Of a DNA stretch of 64,000 nt, positions 1 to 11,724 are shown piece by piece. Below the pieces are notes generated by a model. It did no database searches. It saw only the letters and a program-made list of their open reading frames with translations, and was not told the DNA's origin. The stretch covers positions 125,290,998 through 125,354,997 of the forward strand of contig CM061240.1 of NCBI GenBank assembly GCA_030848705.1, given 5' to 3'. Source of the DNA: Heracleum sosnowskyi (Eukaryota > Streptophyta > Magnoliopsida > Apiales > Apiaceae). The position numbers were made by a program, and so were the translations under genes. How positions within the stretch are numbered: the stretch's first letter is position 1; each line of letters begins with the position of its first letter.

Positions 1-311
1 CAATACTAAGCCACTTAGTTAAAATCCGCTCTGAACAAAAACTAATAACAAAATTTACATATAACAGAATCAACCAAAATTGCAATAAAATGTAAACAAG
101 CGCACTAGCTAGAAGAAATCAAAAATTGAAAAGTTGAGACATGTTATCATATAAAGCAATATGATGGACAAGATTATCAAAAAGTAATAGTCACAAAAAA
201 AAAATATATAACAAGAAAAGATAAAACTAGAAAATATAACCAACAGATAAATCAACACATGCACAAAATCTAAAAAAAAACTAACTTAGAAGTTAATAAG
301 CATAAAAGGTA

Positions 312-581
312 TTCTCTCGCTCTCATTTCTTTACACTTTCCATTTTGGTTGGTCCCTCTCATTTCTTTATATACCAAAAATAGTAACATTTTATAATATA
401 AAATCCAATCACATTCACTACTTTCGTCCACTATACCTACTTTATACCCACTTTATACATTAAATATTGATCGGTCCCACCACTTTACTCATTTTTCTTA
501 CTTTTCTCTATTAATTTACACTTTTTCTTAATCTCCGTGCTGCCATCCCCTCAATGTAAAGAATTGAGGGGGACGGAGGAG
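312..581. mobile_element. Stowaway-like MITE (Tc1/mariner type)
   Basis: The left end reads CTCTCGCTCTCATTTCTTTACA. The right end, read inverted, is CTCCGTCCCCCTCAATTCTTTACA, so the two form imperfect terminal inverted repeats of about 24 bp. TA lies on each side (310-311 and 582-583), the target duplication of this superfamily. The interior is AT-rich, about 270 bp in all, with no coding capacity. The CTCCGTCCC end is the usual signature of plant Stowaway MITEs. Confidence 0.7.
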
Positions 582-813
582 TAGTAGACACTAGATTAAG
601 ATGACAAGACATGTGATCAAGAATAACCTACTGCACATAAAAACAACACCACACAAAAAATAAGCAGCAGATGTAACAGCTTACAAGGGGCTTGCAACAA
701 AGACTTTGTATTCCAAAAAAAAAACAGAGTCAGCTCTCATGCTGGTAATAAGGTCACAAACAGGCTCTACCGGTAACCTTCTACCCAGCAACCTGAAAAA
801 AATAAATAAATAA

Positions 814-825
814 GCTCTGATACCA
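814..825 (-). other. Copia primer-binding-site remnant
   Basis: GCTCTGATACCA is the reverse complement of TGGTATCAGAGC, the initiator-Met tRNA primer site used by most plant Copia elements, as in the two intact Copia elements of this window. The flanking sequence may be the end of a decayed minus-strand LTR, but I found no polyprotein or second LTR. It could be chance or a SINE fragment. Confidence 0.3.
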
Positions 826-1803
826 ATGAAAGAATAAATATAAATATATAATACAAAGTAGATTTTTGGGGATTCCGATAATCACATCAACAAGTTTGTT
901 TGATGCTTTTTCTTGATGGACCAAAACCAAAATATATAGGCAATATCAATACACCTTCATCTCAAAAGTAACCGTCCATTTAATTATAAATAAATGTAAA
1001 CATATTTGTAACTTACATAATTAATATTTACATAATCAATATTATAGTTTTAATGCATTTTATTCTTATGTTATATTTGATAAAAGAAATCAAATACAAC
1101 ACAGAGAAACCAACATTTCAAGTATACAGGATCTTAGATGAATCGTACAACGTGGTACGTCTCGTCAGTGATTGAGAGCTAGTAAGATGGATGGTACAAC
1201 GTAGTACCTCCTTAAAAGCATCCAGACGAACCCTATATGCATCATGTATTCAAATTTTTTAAGCTTAGTACCTCCTGTCCGTGATTGAAATATACACTTG
1301 AATAATTTTTGCATACAGAAGTATGTTCAAATGTAGACCTTCTTCATTAGAATTTCAGAAATAATGACATGGTATATACCAAAACTGTACTAATTAGCAT
1401 AACACCTATAGGTCTCGGCCACTCTTAATAAATGGCACAGACGCACAGTGCAGGTAGCTGAAACTTTGTTTTTTACAAATTTGTACTATTGATGCACATA
1501 GTAAGTTCGGTAGGTAAGTTACGTTAGAATTTAAACTTGTAAAATTGTAATCTACTATAGAGTAATTAATTTTCCTGTTTTATAGGCAAATATTAATCAT
1601 GACCCTAAGCACGTATAAATTTCTTCGCATAGTTTAAGAATTTTATTGTCCGTAAAAGGGCATGCTCATGCGATAAACCTAAATGCTCATTTTTTTTCTT
1701 CTGGTAACCACCTAAATCCTCATTTTTGTACAAAACAAAACAAATAAATTGTAAAAAGAATACGCTGTGGATAGAACTAATTAATGAACTTGGATAATTT
1801 TAA

Positions 1804-1979
1804 TTAGCTTAAAACCCGTGGATGCACGAATTTTTTAAAATAGTTGTAATTTTATTATTTATATTTTAATATTTTTATTATTTGTATTTGTTAAGAAAAA
1901 TAGGTAGACATGTTAAAATAGGTAAACTTTTTAAAATAATTAAAATATTAAAATAGATTTTAAAAGAAGTAACTAAAGG
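1804..1979 (-). mobile_element. Helitron-like 3' end, split by Gypsy A
   Basis: Read on minus, the sequence ends with a GC-rich near-palindrome (GTGCATCCAC), a short spacer and CTAA, followed by host T. This is the CTRR-T layout of a Helitron 3' terminus. The same motif occurs at 13538, 26197 and 45759. The body continues after the insertion at 12235, sharing phrases such as TTGTTAAGAAAAATA with the units there. Confidence 0.45.
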
Positions 1980-2481
1980 TGATATGGATAGAAAAGTAAT
2001 TATAGAAATATAATTGACAAGTCAATGGAAAAGCCGATATTTAAGGCCCGACACCCTAATTATTCATTAATTTCGTAATTAATGAATAGGGAAAATATAC
2101 AGCTCATGAAAAGAGTCCAAATTATGGCAAATTGGTCAAAGAAGGATCCAGAATCCCAGTTAAAGGTAATTAATGAGTCATAGCTTTTATCAACAAGGAA
2201 ACGACTTATTCAGCAAGCAACACAATGTTTATCCAATAACAAAAATGAGACTTATTCGCTAAGACTCCTAAGAATACCATAAATACTAGGCTTGATTCTA
2301 TATAAGGTCCCTGATCCTACAATCAGAACTACGTCTTTGGCTTGATTCTCAATAACAAATTGAGATACGTAGGCATCTTGTGAGGACCGATTTAGTCTCG
2401 AAACACAAGTGCAGCCATTAAAGCTCGAAAGCTCATAAATCCTAGCAATTAATATACAAGCACGTTTTTTAATCCATAACA
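1980..2481 (+). repeat. 5' LTR of Gypsy A
   Basis: The LTR is 502 bp, with TG...CA ends. A TATA box (TATATAAG, about 2299) precedes the presumed transcription start. Just upstream of it a short patch GGCTTGATTCT replaces the sequence seen in the 3' LTR; the same 11 bases occur about 50 bp further on in both LTRs. Confidence 0.95.
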
Positions 2482-2483
2482 TT

Positions 2484-2501
2484 TGGCGCCGTTTGTGGGA
2501 A
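2484..2501 (+). other. Primer-binding site of Gypsy A
   Basis: TGGCGCCGTTTGTGGGAA begins 2 nt after the LTR. Elements B and C have the same 18-mer with C at position 10. The first nine bases match the acceptor end of plant tRNA-Asp, but the rest does not. The true primer tRNA is unresolved without a tRNA set. Confidence 0.8.
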
Positions 2502-2514
2502 GACAACATCAACC

Positions 2515-5500
2515 ATGGCAAACACACGAAGAACAGCTCGGGATACTCAAACTCCTGAGGATCGCCCTATCACCTCTGAGGCTGATCAACCACCACCAAC
2601 TACTGGCATTGAAGGGGCGAATATCCCCACAAACACTCAAGGATCGGAAATCCCGATTTCGGTTGAAGGGACGAATCCCCTGCAGATGGTCATTCATGGA
2701 TCTAATCCACAAGAGACCATTCACCAGCAACCGATCACGACCTCCCCGCTGCTCATGAATGCCCCGAGGAGCCTTCAACTCCATACTATTGATCTTCCTC
2801 AATACGCGAATCAGACTTTGGGGATGCCAAGCTATGGCATTCCCCCTCGACCCCCAACTGGCGGTAGTGGAGCTAATCCAATCTACCATGAGGCATACGT
2901 GCCCCCTTATATTCAAGGTCTGGGACCCCAAACAAGACGAACCCCTTTGATTCAAGACTTCTCAGGCCCCTATACCGAGGACGAGAATTACTCAACAGAA
3001 GATGAGAGGGACGTTGCCCCAAGAAGAAGACGTTCTTCCCAAACCAATCGGGAACAACCCCAAACTACTAGGGAGAAACTTGCAGCCCATGAAGCAGAGA
3101 CTGCAAGGCTCAAAAAATTCCTTGCTGAGGAGGAGGCTACCAACGCTCAAGGCCGAGCAACTGGGGGAGTCCCGATAAATAACTTGGACCCAACGCCAAG
3201 AAGGACTAAGAGGGCTGAAGCCCCAAGGGGTGATCCTAGTGTTTTGTTGCCCCTAGGAGATCCTGATGATCCTACACCTCCGTTCACTCAAGACATCATG
3301 AAAGCCACCATATCCAGAAAATTCAAGATGCCAACGATTAAGGCTTATGATGGAACAGGAGATCCCGCAAATCACGTAAGAACCTTCTCCAATGCACTGT
3401 TGTTGCAGCCAACCAATGATGCGGTCAAGTGTAGGGCATTTCCACAAACCTTGGCAGGCATGGCCCAACGTTGGTATAGCCGTCTACCTCCCAACTCTAT
3501 TGGGTCATTCAAGGAACTATGCAAAGCTTTCATCAATCAGTTCATTAGTGGAAGGGTGCATGAGAAAAGCTCGGCATCGCTCATGGCAATACGTCAAGGA
3601 AAGAATGAAGCCCTAAGGGACTACATCAATCGATTCACTCGGGAGGCTTTGAAAGTCCCAGACTTAGAGGACAGAGTGGCTATGATAGCCTTGCAACAAG
3701 GAACTACTGATGACCACTTCAAAAGGTCGTTGGCTAAACATACACCCGAGAGCATGCTGAAGCTCCAAGATAGAGCCGGAAAGTACATCAAGGCTGAAGA
3801 AAGCATGAGAAAGTATGAACCCACTGCTGGAGACAGTGGAAACTCAAAGAAAAGGAAAGAAACTCAGGAGTACGACGTTAAGGAGAAGTTCCCCAGAACA
3901 TCAAAGGACTCTGATTCTCCACCTAAGAGAAGTAATTTTGGGCCAAAATTACTGAGTATGCAAGGTTGAATACTCCCAGGAGTCAAATTCTGATGGAGAT
4001 AGCTAAGGAAGGAGATCTCAAATGGCCGAAGCCAATGAGGGTTGACATGTCCAAACGGAACCGAAACCAATTCTGTCGGTTTCACAAGGATTTCGAGCAC
4101 GACACCGACGATTGTAGACAACTGAAAGATGAGATTGAGTTTCTTATACGAAGAGGAAAACTCAGTAAGTTCACTAAGGATGGAAGCCAAGGGGGCCAAA
4201 GAGGGAACTATGAAATGAAGGATTATGACAGAAGGGATAACGATCAAGATCACAATCCCAAGCCCCGAGGGCCGGTAATAAACATGATATTCGGAGGGCC
4301 AACTACTGCTGGGTCCTCCCGAAACTCAAGAAAAGCTTATGCTCGAGAGGTAATGACTGTGGTTGGAGAAGCATCAAAGCGTGCCAGAACAGAAGTGTCA
4401 ATAGGCTTTGATGATTCAAACATGGAAGGGGTGAAGTTCCCCCACGATGACCCTCTAGTCATCATACCTGCCATTGGCAATTCCGAGACAAAGAGAGTCC
4501 TGGTCGACAATGGAGCTTCAGTGGATATCTTGTTCCACGATGCTTTTATCAAGATGGGTTACACTGATTCTCAGTTAACACCCTCAAATATGCCCATATA
4601 CGGATTCAATGGGGTGGAATCAAAAGTGGAAGGCACTATCCAACTCCCAATGACCATGGGGCAAGGGTCGAATACGTCTACTAAGATGTTGAACTTCATA
4701 GTTATAAAGGCAAATTCCACCTACAATGCAATCCTAGGAAGGACTGGTCTTCATGCGTTCAAGGCTGTTGCCTCATCTTATCATCTGAAAATCAAGTTCC
4801 CAACAAGGAATGGGATTGGTGAAGAACGGGGAGACCAAAAGATGGCTAGAAGCTGTTATGTAGCCGCGTTGAGGCCTGATGGAATCGGGGGGCAGTTTCT
4901 CCCAATTGAAGACATGGACATCAACGACAATGAGGACCGAAGAGGGAAACCAGCTGAGGATTTAATCCCAATTCCCTTAGTCCCTGGTGAACCGGAGAAA
5001 GTGACTTATGTTGGAGCACTACTACCTGAGCCATTAAAAAGCAAGCTCATATATTTTCTTCAAGAGAATAATGACGTTTTTGCTTGGACAACGGCCGACA
5101 TGCCAGGGATTGATCCCCAAATGATAACACACAAGTTGAATGTGGATCCTGAAAGAAAGACGGTGAAACAAAAGAAGAGAAATTTTGCTCCAGAAAGACA
5201 AGAAGCCATTAAACAAGAAGTGGAAAAGCTTCTAGAGGCCGGATTCATTGAATAGATACAATTCCCGGAATGGTTGGCTAACCCCGTAATGGTCAAAAAG
5301 GCCAATGGAAAATGGAGAATGTGTGTGGACTTCACTGACTTGAACGATGCATGTCCTAAGGATTGTTTTCCCTTACCAAGGATTGATGCGTTAATAGATG
5401 CTACGGCTGGACATGAGATGCTTAGCTTCATGGATGGCTTCAGTGGGTACAATCAAATTAAGATGCACAAAGATGACATCTCCAAGGTATCGTTCATCAC

Positions 5501-8197
5501 TGACTTTGGTGTTTTCTGTTATCCAGTCATGACATTTGGCCTTAAGAATGCAGGGGCAACATACCAAAGATTGGTGAACAAAATTTTTGGACACCTAATT
5601 GGAAAAACCATGGAGGTCTATGTAGATGACATGTTAGTCAAAAGCCTTTTTAAGGCCGATCACATTGAGCACCTCCGAGAGGCATTTGAAGTGCTAAGGC
5701 ACCACAAAATGATGTTGAATCCAGCTAAGTGTGCCTTTGGTGTAGGCTCAGGAAAGTTCTTAGGCCTGATGGTTTCCAACAGAGGAATCGAGGCTAATCC
5801 CGACAAAATCAAAGCAATTCTAGACATGGAACCACCAAAGACTGTCAAGGACGTTCAAAAACTAACGGGGAGAGTGGCAACATTGGGAAGATTCATCTCC
5901 AAGTCAGGAGAGAAGTGTTTACTCTTCTTCAAAGCACTCAAGAAAGTTAAAAATTTTGAATGGACAACTGGAAGCCAAGAGGCCTTTGAGGCCCTGAAGA
6001 AGTACATGGCTAAGGCACCATTGTTGGCAAAGCCCAAGCCAGGGGAAATTCTCTATTTGTACTTGGCGGTTTCTAGCACAGCCCTTGGAGCCGTTCTGAT
6101 AAAGGAAGAGTTAAAGATTCAGAAACCCATCTACTACGTGAGTAAGATTCTATATGGGGCAGAAATAAACTACTCAATGATTGAGAAGTTTGCCTTAGCC
6201 TTGATAATGGCCTCAAGAAAGCTACGCCCGTACTTCCAGGCTCAGAAGATAGAGGTCTTGACTGATCAACCTCTAAGAAACATCTTGCATAGCCCTCAAG
6301 TTAGTGGAAGATTGATCAAATGGGCCATTGAATTGGGAGAATTTGACATCAAGTATAAGCCTCGAACGGCCATAAAAGCTCAAGCACTCGCTGACTTCAT
6401 GGTTGAATGTACCATTGACAACCAAGAAGTCGGGGGGCAGGAAGTAATAATGGAGGATGAGAAAGATCATGAGATGGATTTCAAAGAATATTGGGTGCTC
6501 TATTTTGATGGAGCATCAAAAACAAAATCAAGTGGAGCCGGTTTAGTGCTACAAAGTCCTGATGGATTCCTCATAGAGTATGTACTAAAACTTGACTTCC
6601 CAACGACAAACAATGAGGCTGAGTATGAAGCTCTGATAGCTGGTTTAGGGCTGGCTGGAGCCTTGAGGGCCAAAACTCTGAAAGTATGTGGAGATTCGAG
6701 GCTAGTGGTTTCCCAAGTAAATGGGGAATTTGAGGCCAGAGATGAAGTCATGGCCAAGTACTTGAAACTTGTCAAAGCCATCATGACTCAGTTCGACGAA
6801 TGCTATGTAGAGCACATCCCAAGGGAAGAAAACGTGAAGACTGATGCCTTGTCTAAATTTGCTTCTTCCGAAATTGAAAATTATGCAGGGAGTGTCTACT
6901 TCCAAGTCCTAATGACCCCAAGCATCAACGGAAAGTTGGTAGCACCCATTGATGTTGCTAGTTGTTGGATAGATCCCATCAAGGCTCATCTGGAAACTGG
7001 GTGGTTACCCAACAACACTTCAGAAGCACGAAAGCTGTATGTGAGAGCACTAAGGTATACCCTGATTGAGGGAATCCTATACAAGAAGTCTTTCATCATT
7101 CCTTATCTAAAATGCTTGAGACCCCAAGAGGCAAAATTGGCCCTAAGGGAGGTACATGAAGGAATTTGTGGACAACACCTGGGGGGCAGAGCCCTTGCTC
7201 ATAAAGTCACTCGTCTAGGTTTTTACTGGCCAAGCATACTTGCTGATGCTAAAGCAATGTAAAGAAATGTGAACGGTGCCAGAAACATGCACCATTGGTT
7301 AGGCAACCACCAGAGATGATGACATCCATTAACTCACCTATCCCCTTTGCCATGTGGGGAATGGATATACTCGGGCCATTTCCAATGGCAAGTGCTCAAC
7401 GAAAGTTCTTGATAGTAGCAATCGACTACTTCACCAAGTGTATTGAGGCTAAATCTTTAGCCAAGATAACCACCAAACAAGTGATGCATTTCTTCTGGGA
7501 AAATGTGATATGCAGATATGGAATTCCCCGAATCCTGGTCACGGACAATGGAACTCAGTTTAACAACGATGAATTCAAGAAGTATTGTGATGAGAATGAT
7601 ATCAAGTCGCGGTTCACTTCTGTGGCCCATCCACAAGCAAATGGGCAAGCTGAGGTTGCAAATCGAATTATCCTAGATGGATTGAAGAAAAGAGTTGAAC
7701 GCTCCAGAAACACTTGGGTAGACAAGTTGCTCCCTATACTATGGGCATATCGTACTACTTGTAAAGTCACCACTGGAGCTACCCCCTTCTTGTTGGCATA
7801 TGGGGCAGAGGCAGTGGTTCCAGTGGAGATTACTCACACGTCTCCAAGAGTTGAGGCTTATGAACCAGAAACAAATGAAGAAGGCTTGAGGCTGGCTTTA
7901 GATCTAATTGACGAAGTTAGAGATGAGGCAAATGCCAAGATATTTGAACATCAAAAGAAGGCATCTTTCTACTACAACCTAAGGGTTAAAGAAAGGTTCT
8001 TTCGACAAGGAGACTTGGTTCTTCGAAAGATTGAGGCATCCGGAGTTGGACAAAAAGGCAAGTTAGCCCTAAATTGGGAAGGACCATATCGCGTTAAGAA
8101 CGTATTTGGTCGAGGCTCATACAAACTAGAAACCCTTGAAGGGCATGAGGTGCCAAGAACTTGGCATGCCTCCAATTTGAAAGTTTATTATGTTTAA
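2515..8197 (+). pseudogene. gag-pol polyprotein of Gypsy A, disrupted
   Basis: The domain order is the same as in intact element B: gag with a Cys/His knuckle (CRFHK...DDC), protease (VLVDNGAS), reverse transcriptase with YVDD, a classical RNase H, an archaeal-type RNase H (YFDGAS, NEAEYEA, GDSRLV), and integrase with its zinc finger and D,D,E core. Three lesions are visible against B. A 1-bp loss near 3950 ends gag after about 480 codons. A TAG at 5253-5255 replaces Glu at the start of reverse transcriptase. A 1-bp loss near 7257 falls inside the integrase zinc finger. The reading resumes to a stop at 8195-8197. The first RNase H keeps Asp in LTDQPL, where B and C have Asn. Confidence 0.93.
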
Positions 8198-8478
8198 GGT
8201 GTTTCCCAAGTGGACTCACTACTAGAAATAAGGTTTGATAAAACCAACCCAAGTTTTTAAACTTGAGTATTATGTAAGGGTTGATCCCATTTTCAAAGTT
8301 ATGAATTCCATATTTTTATGATTTCATTATATACGCAATGCATTCTGATAAGACATGTTAAGTCGAGAATATAAAAAGGCTGAACAATAGCTTAAATAAA
8401 AGTTAAGCCCGTAGGCTGAAAGTGCAGTACAAGCCATGAAAGGCCATAAATAAAACTACAAAAGAAAAACTACATCAT

Positions 8479-10310
8479 CTAAGCTGCCTTGTCTACGGCA
8501 TCCTCCTCCTCCTCTTCACCTCTCTCTAAAGCGGAGCCAGAGTGAGTGGCAGCATAATCATCCCCGGCAGTCTGACCAGGGGGAGAAGTATGATCTAGGT
8601 CTAAGATCCTGTCATCTTCCTCCATGTCATCCTCTTCAGCCAAAGCTAACTCCAAAGGAGTAGGTGTGTAAGGGCTTGGAAAATCAGTGATGGTGAGAGA
8701 TCCAGACATCTTCTCCAACACAGCAGCAAGAGCGCCATCCCATCCCTTAGTATACTGAACTGGGAAGAGGAGCTCGTCATGCTTATCAATCAAGTCCTTG
8801 TACTCCTGAGAGTCAAGGTACTCGTCGATAAAGTCATCCTTGTCCTTCCTCAAAGACACCAGCTCAGCCTGGGAGTCAACCAACTCCTTCTCCTTCCTAG
8901 CCAATGTGGCCTTCAGCGAGCCCACCTCCTACTGGGACTTCTCAAACTTGCCTTGGTTGGCCTTAAAAGATGAGCGCCAAGCCTTGGCTTGAAAGAGAGC
9001 CCCTTGGTAGTTGGCATTAACCTACAAACAAGCTACAAGTCAATACAAAATAAAAACTTGAAATACATTAGTAAACTACAAAGAAAAAGGAATAAAATAA
9101 CTTACAGCAGCAAGTCCTACTCCCTCTATGGTGGAGTTGGAGACAAAGTCCTTGTAGTCACAAGGAGTCAAGGAATGATAAGACCACTCCACAGCATGCT
9201 TAGACACCCCCACCACGGTGTCTTTTTTCCTAAGACCCCAGTTGGGGCGCCAAACTGAGCTCTTGGCTGAGGGAGGACCCTCAACATCTTCAGTGAGGTT
9301 CACATGAGGCCTTATAAAGGCTAGGACACTTGAAGCGCGGGGATCCTTAACTCCCAGACGAGCTCTCTTCATTCTTGCTGTTTCTCCATCCTGAGGCTCG
9401 TTGGTCTTGTTAATAAAGGCCGCAGCTGCAAAAAACAAGAAAAGAAACAGTCGGTATAAGATAATCTTAAATAAATAAAGGAAAATATGAGGTGAAAATT
9501 ACCTTTTTCAGAAACATTTGAAAGTCCCAAGGACTTAAGCAAAAACTTATCCAGGAGCGTCCAAGCTGTGGTAGCATAATCATCCTTGATAAGCTCGGCA
9601 TAGGCACGAGCCTCCTCATCGTTCAAAACAATGTCACTTGGGCTACCATCTGAGACCCTAGCGAAAGAGCTACGGAAAAGGGTACCCCAGTCCCCTCCTT
9701 CCCAAACTAAATACATGAACTCATTTTTCCACTTTGGATTATTATCAGGGATGGATTTTGGGTGGAAAATGGTAGAAGTAGAAGGGCGATGGTTAATATA
9801 AACCCAACCCAGAGTAATGGCTGAACTATTCTTAAACTGGAAAATTCTCCTAAATACAGCTATAGATAAAGGAAATTTGTTCTTCAAACAAAGAACAATA
9901 AAACACATAATGATTCTCCAGGCGTTTGGCGGGAGTTGGCAAGGGTTAATCCCAACATCAGCCAAAAGCCTGGGAATAAACTCATGAAAGGGAAACCTGA
10001 GTCCTGCAATAATGGCATCCTAGTAAATGCAGAGTGCATCAGGACGCCAATGGCAAGAACGGTCCCCAGGGCCAGCTGGGACTAACCTATAAGAGGACCT
10101 AATCCTATACATCTTGTTATAGTCCCTAATTAAGTTGATTTCGTGGAATTTATTACTACAATCGAATGAATCTAAATGCGAAACAGAAGGGTATTCATCA
10201 CTACGTTCTAAAATCATATCGTGAAGCGACATATGAGAAGAACGAATGGTGATACCTTTCTTAGACGCTTGATTCATTTTCTGGAGACGTTGAGCAGTAC
10301 GGTCAGCCAT
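8479..10310 (-). pseudogene. Antisense three-exon gene of Gypsy A, broken
   Basis: The gene lies on the strand opposite to gag-pol and converges on it, with 281 bp between the two stops. Exons deduced from GT/AG sites and from agreement with element C are 10310-9503 (808 bp, same length as in C), 9425-9106 and 9021-8479. The product starts MADRTAQRLQKMNQASK. Its N-terminal half resembles the plant 'putative gypsy type transposon' family (Transposase_28; HPF/LL...PNAWRII pattern). The last exon is charged and likely coiled, with an acidic tail. Two stops break it: TAG at 10022-10020 in exon 1 (Lys in C) and TAG at 8932-8930 in exon 3. The role is unknown. Confidence 0.8.
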
Positions 10311-10359
10311 CTGCAGATCTTCAAATAAATTCCCTGAAAAATCTTTAAATCTTCAAATC

Positions 10360-10500
10360 TTCAAACTTAAGCCCAGAAAATCTTCAAGGGATGAAGATTG
10401 AGCCCAGAAAATCTTCAAGGGATGAAGATTAAGCCCAGAAAATCTTCAAGGGATGAAGGTTGAGCCCAGAAAATCTTCAACGGAAGAAGATTAAACCCAG
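10360..10500 (-). repeat. Short tandem repeat in antisense leader
   Basis: On minus, a roughly 37-bp unit containing CTTGAAGATTTTCTGGGCT is repeated about four times between the TATA box and the ATG of the antisense gene. Element C has related GAAGATTTTCTGG phrases in the matching place (55070-55270). Confidence 0.7.
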
Positions 10501-10629
10501 AAAACCACCACGAAAACCTCGTCGGAAATCGCCTTACTACGGAATAAGAAGAGAGAAACTAAGAATACTAGAGAGAAATTTTTAGAAGTTTGAAAGTATG
10601 AAGTGAGAAATGAAATAGAAATCTCACTC

Positions 10630-10638
10630 TTTTATAAT
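10630..10638 (-). promoter_or_regulatory. TATA box of antisense gene, Gypsy A
   Basis: On minus the sequence reads TTATAAAAG followed by AGTGAGAT, about 320 bp before the antisense ATG. The same ATAAAAGAGTGAGATTTC stretch precedes the antisense gene of element C at 54912, and B has CTATAAATT in the matching place. Conservation in this position supports a real promoter separate from the LTR. Confidence 0.65.
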
Positions 10639-10888
10639 CGAAATGACTGGGAACTCAACCGGTTAAGGAAGAGCAACCGTCTATAGCCAGTTAAGGCCCA
10701 CAAATCCATTTATGGATTACAAAAATAAAAGCCCAAACAATTTGGGTCTCAGGCAAATTCGAAGCCCAAGCAAATAAGGCCCAATTAGGCCCAAGGCAGA
10801 AATAACTTAAATCCAATTAAAAATTGGGATAGTTAAGGCCCAAGAAAAGAATGAAATTTGAAATACAGCCAAGGCAAAATCAAAGATT

Positions 10889-11640
10889 TGAGGTCGAAAA
10901 GACAATAAATTGAAGTCGTACGACCAAGGTCGAAAATATATGGAAAAACGAGGTCGAATCCAACGACCTCGCTCCAAAATAAAGTCAAAAAATAATGAAC
11001 ACGAGATCGAAAAAAACCTTAGAACGACATCGAAGGCTCGAAGTCGAAAATACACGAGGATTCGAGGTCGTATCCATCGACTTTGCACCGAAAAACAAGT
11101 CAAAAAATTTGAAATTCGAGGTCGAAAAGACCCTAGATTGAAGTCGATTACATGAGGTCGAAAATACACTATAAATCAAGCTCGAATCCCTCGACCTCAC
11201 ACCGAAATGAGGTCGAAAATAGAAGGATTCGAGGTCCAAAGAATGTTGTCGAAAATGGCCTAGAAGATGAGCTCGTATCCTTCGACCTCACTCCAAAATC
11301 GAGGTCGAAAACAAAAAAGATCGAGGTCGAAAGAGTAAATGAGTTCGAGGTCGAAATCATCGACCTGGGACCAAAATCGAGGTCGAAAAAAGGAAATCCT
11401 GGTCGAATGATCCTGGTCGAAAATGACTAGGAATTCCTGGTCAAATCCTTCGATCTCGGACCATTCCTGGTCGAAAATCGAGTTCGAAAAAAGGAAATCT
11501 TGGTCGAATGATCCTGGTCGAAAATGACTAGAAATTCCTGGTCGAATCCTTCGACCTGGGACCATTCCTGGTCGAATCTCTGGTCGAAAAATACTTGATT
11601 CGTGGTCGAATTCCTGGTTGAAAATGACCTAATTTGAGAT
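10889..11640. repeat. GGTCGAAAA minisatellite in 3' region of Gypsy A
   Basis: A degenerate array built on GAGGTCGAAAA, later CTGGTCGAA, with the core recurring dozens of times at irregular spacing. Element C has the homologous array (53790-54620), while B has an unrelated 99-bp array in the same place. Hypervariable tandem repeats before the 3' LTR are known in Tat elements and can seed satellite DNA. The open frames across this array are repeat artefacts. Confidence 0.85.
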
Positions 11641-11710
11641 CGAAAATACCCTTAAAAAATGGAAAAATACGTTATAACTTCTACGAAAACCCCGAGGAGA
11701 TTTTCCCAGA

Positions 11711-11724
11711 AGTTGGGGGGCAAA
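11711..11724 (+). other. Polypurine tract of Gypsy A
   Basis: AGTTGGGGGGCAAA lies directly before the 3' LTR. B (CTGGGGGGCAAA) and C (TTGGGGGGCAAA, minus) share it. It is the expected start site of plus-strand DNA synthesis. Confidence 0.85.

Larger units (their letters stand above)
1..1979. other. Gene-free AT-rich flank
   Basis: I see no coding region here. The stretch holds a Stowaway-like MITE (312-581), a complement of the initiator-Met primer site (814-825), short A-rich runs, and from 1804 the terminal motif of a Helitron-like repeat that element A interrupts at 1979. A phrase built on GGTACAACGTGGTAC near 1145 recurs near 1193 as GGTACAACGTAGTAC, a small unexplained duplication. Confidence 0.6.

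Noticed and set aside
9369..9965. Independent 198-residue gene on minus in Gypsy A
   Set aside because: It is the part of exon 1 of the antisense gene that lies after the stop at 10020, read on into the intron; element C shows the exon as one continuous 808-bp frame.
10910..11565. Several overlapping open frames on both strands in the GGTCGAAAA array
   Set aside because: They follow from the repeat, whose unit rarely makes stops; they are low complexity and not conserved as protein between A and C.
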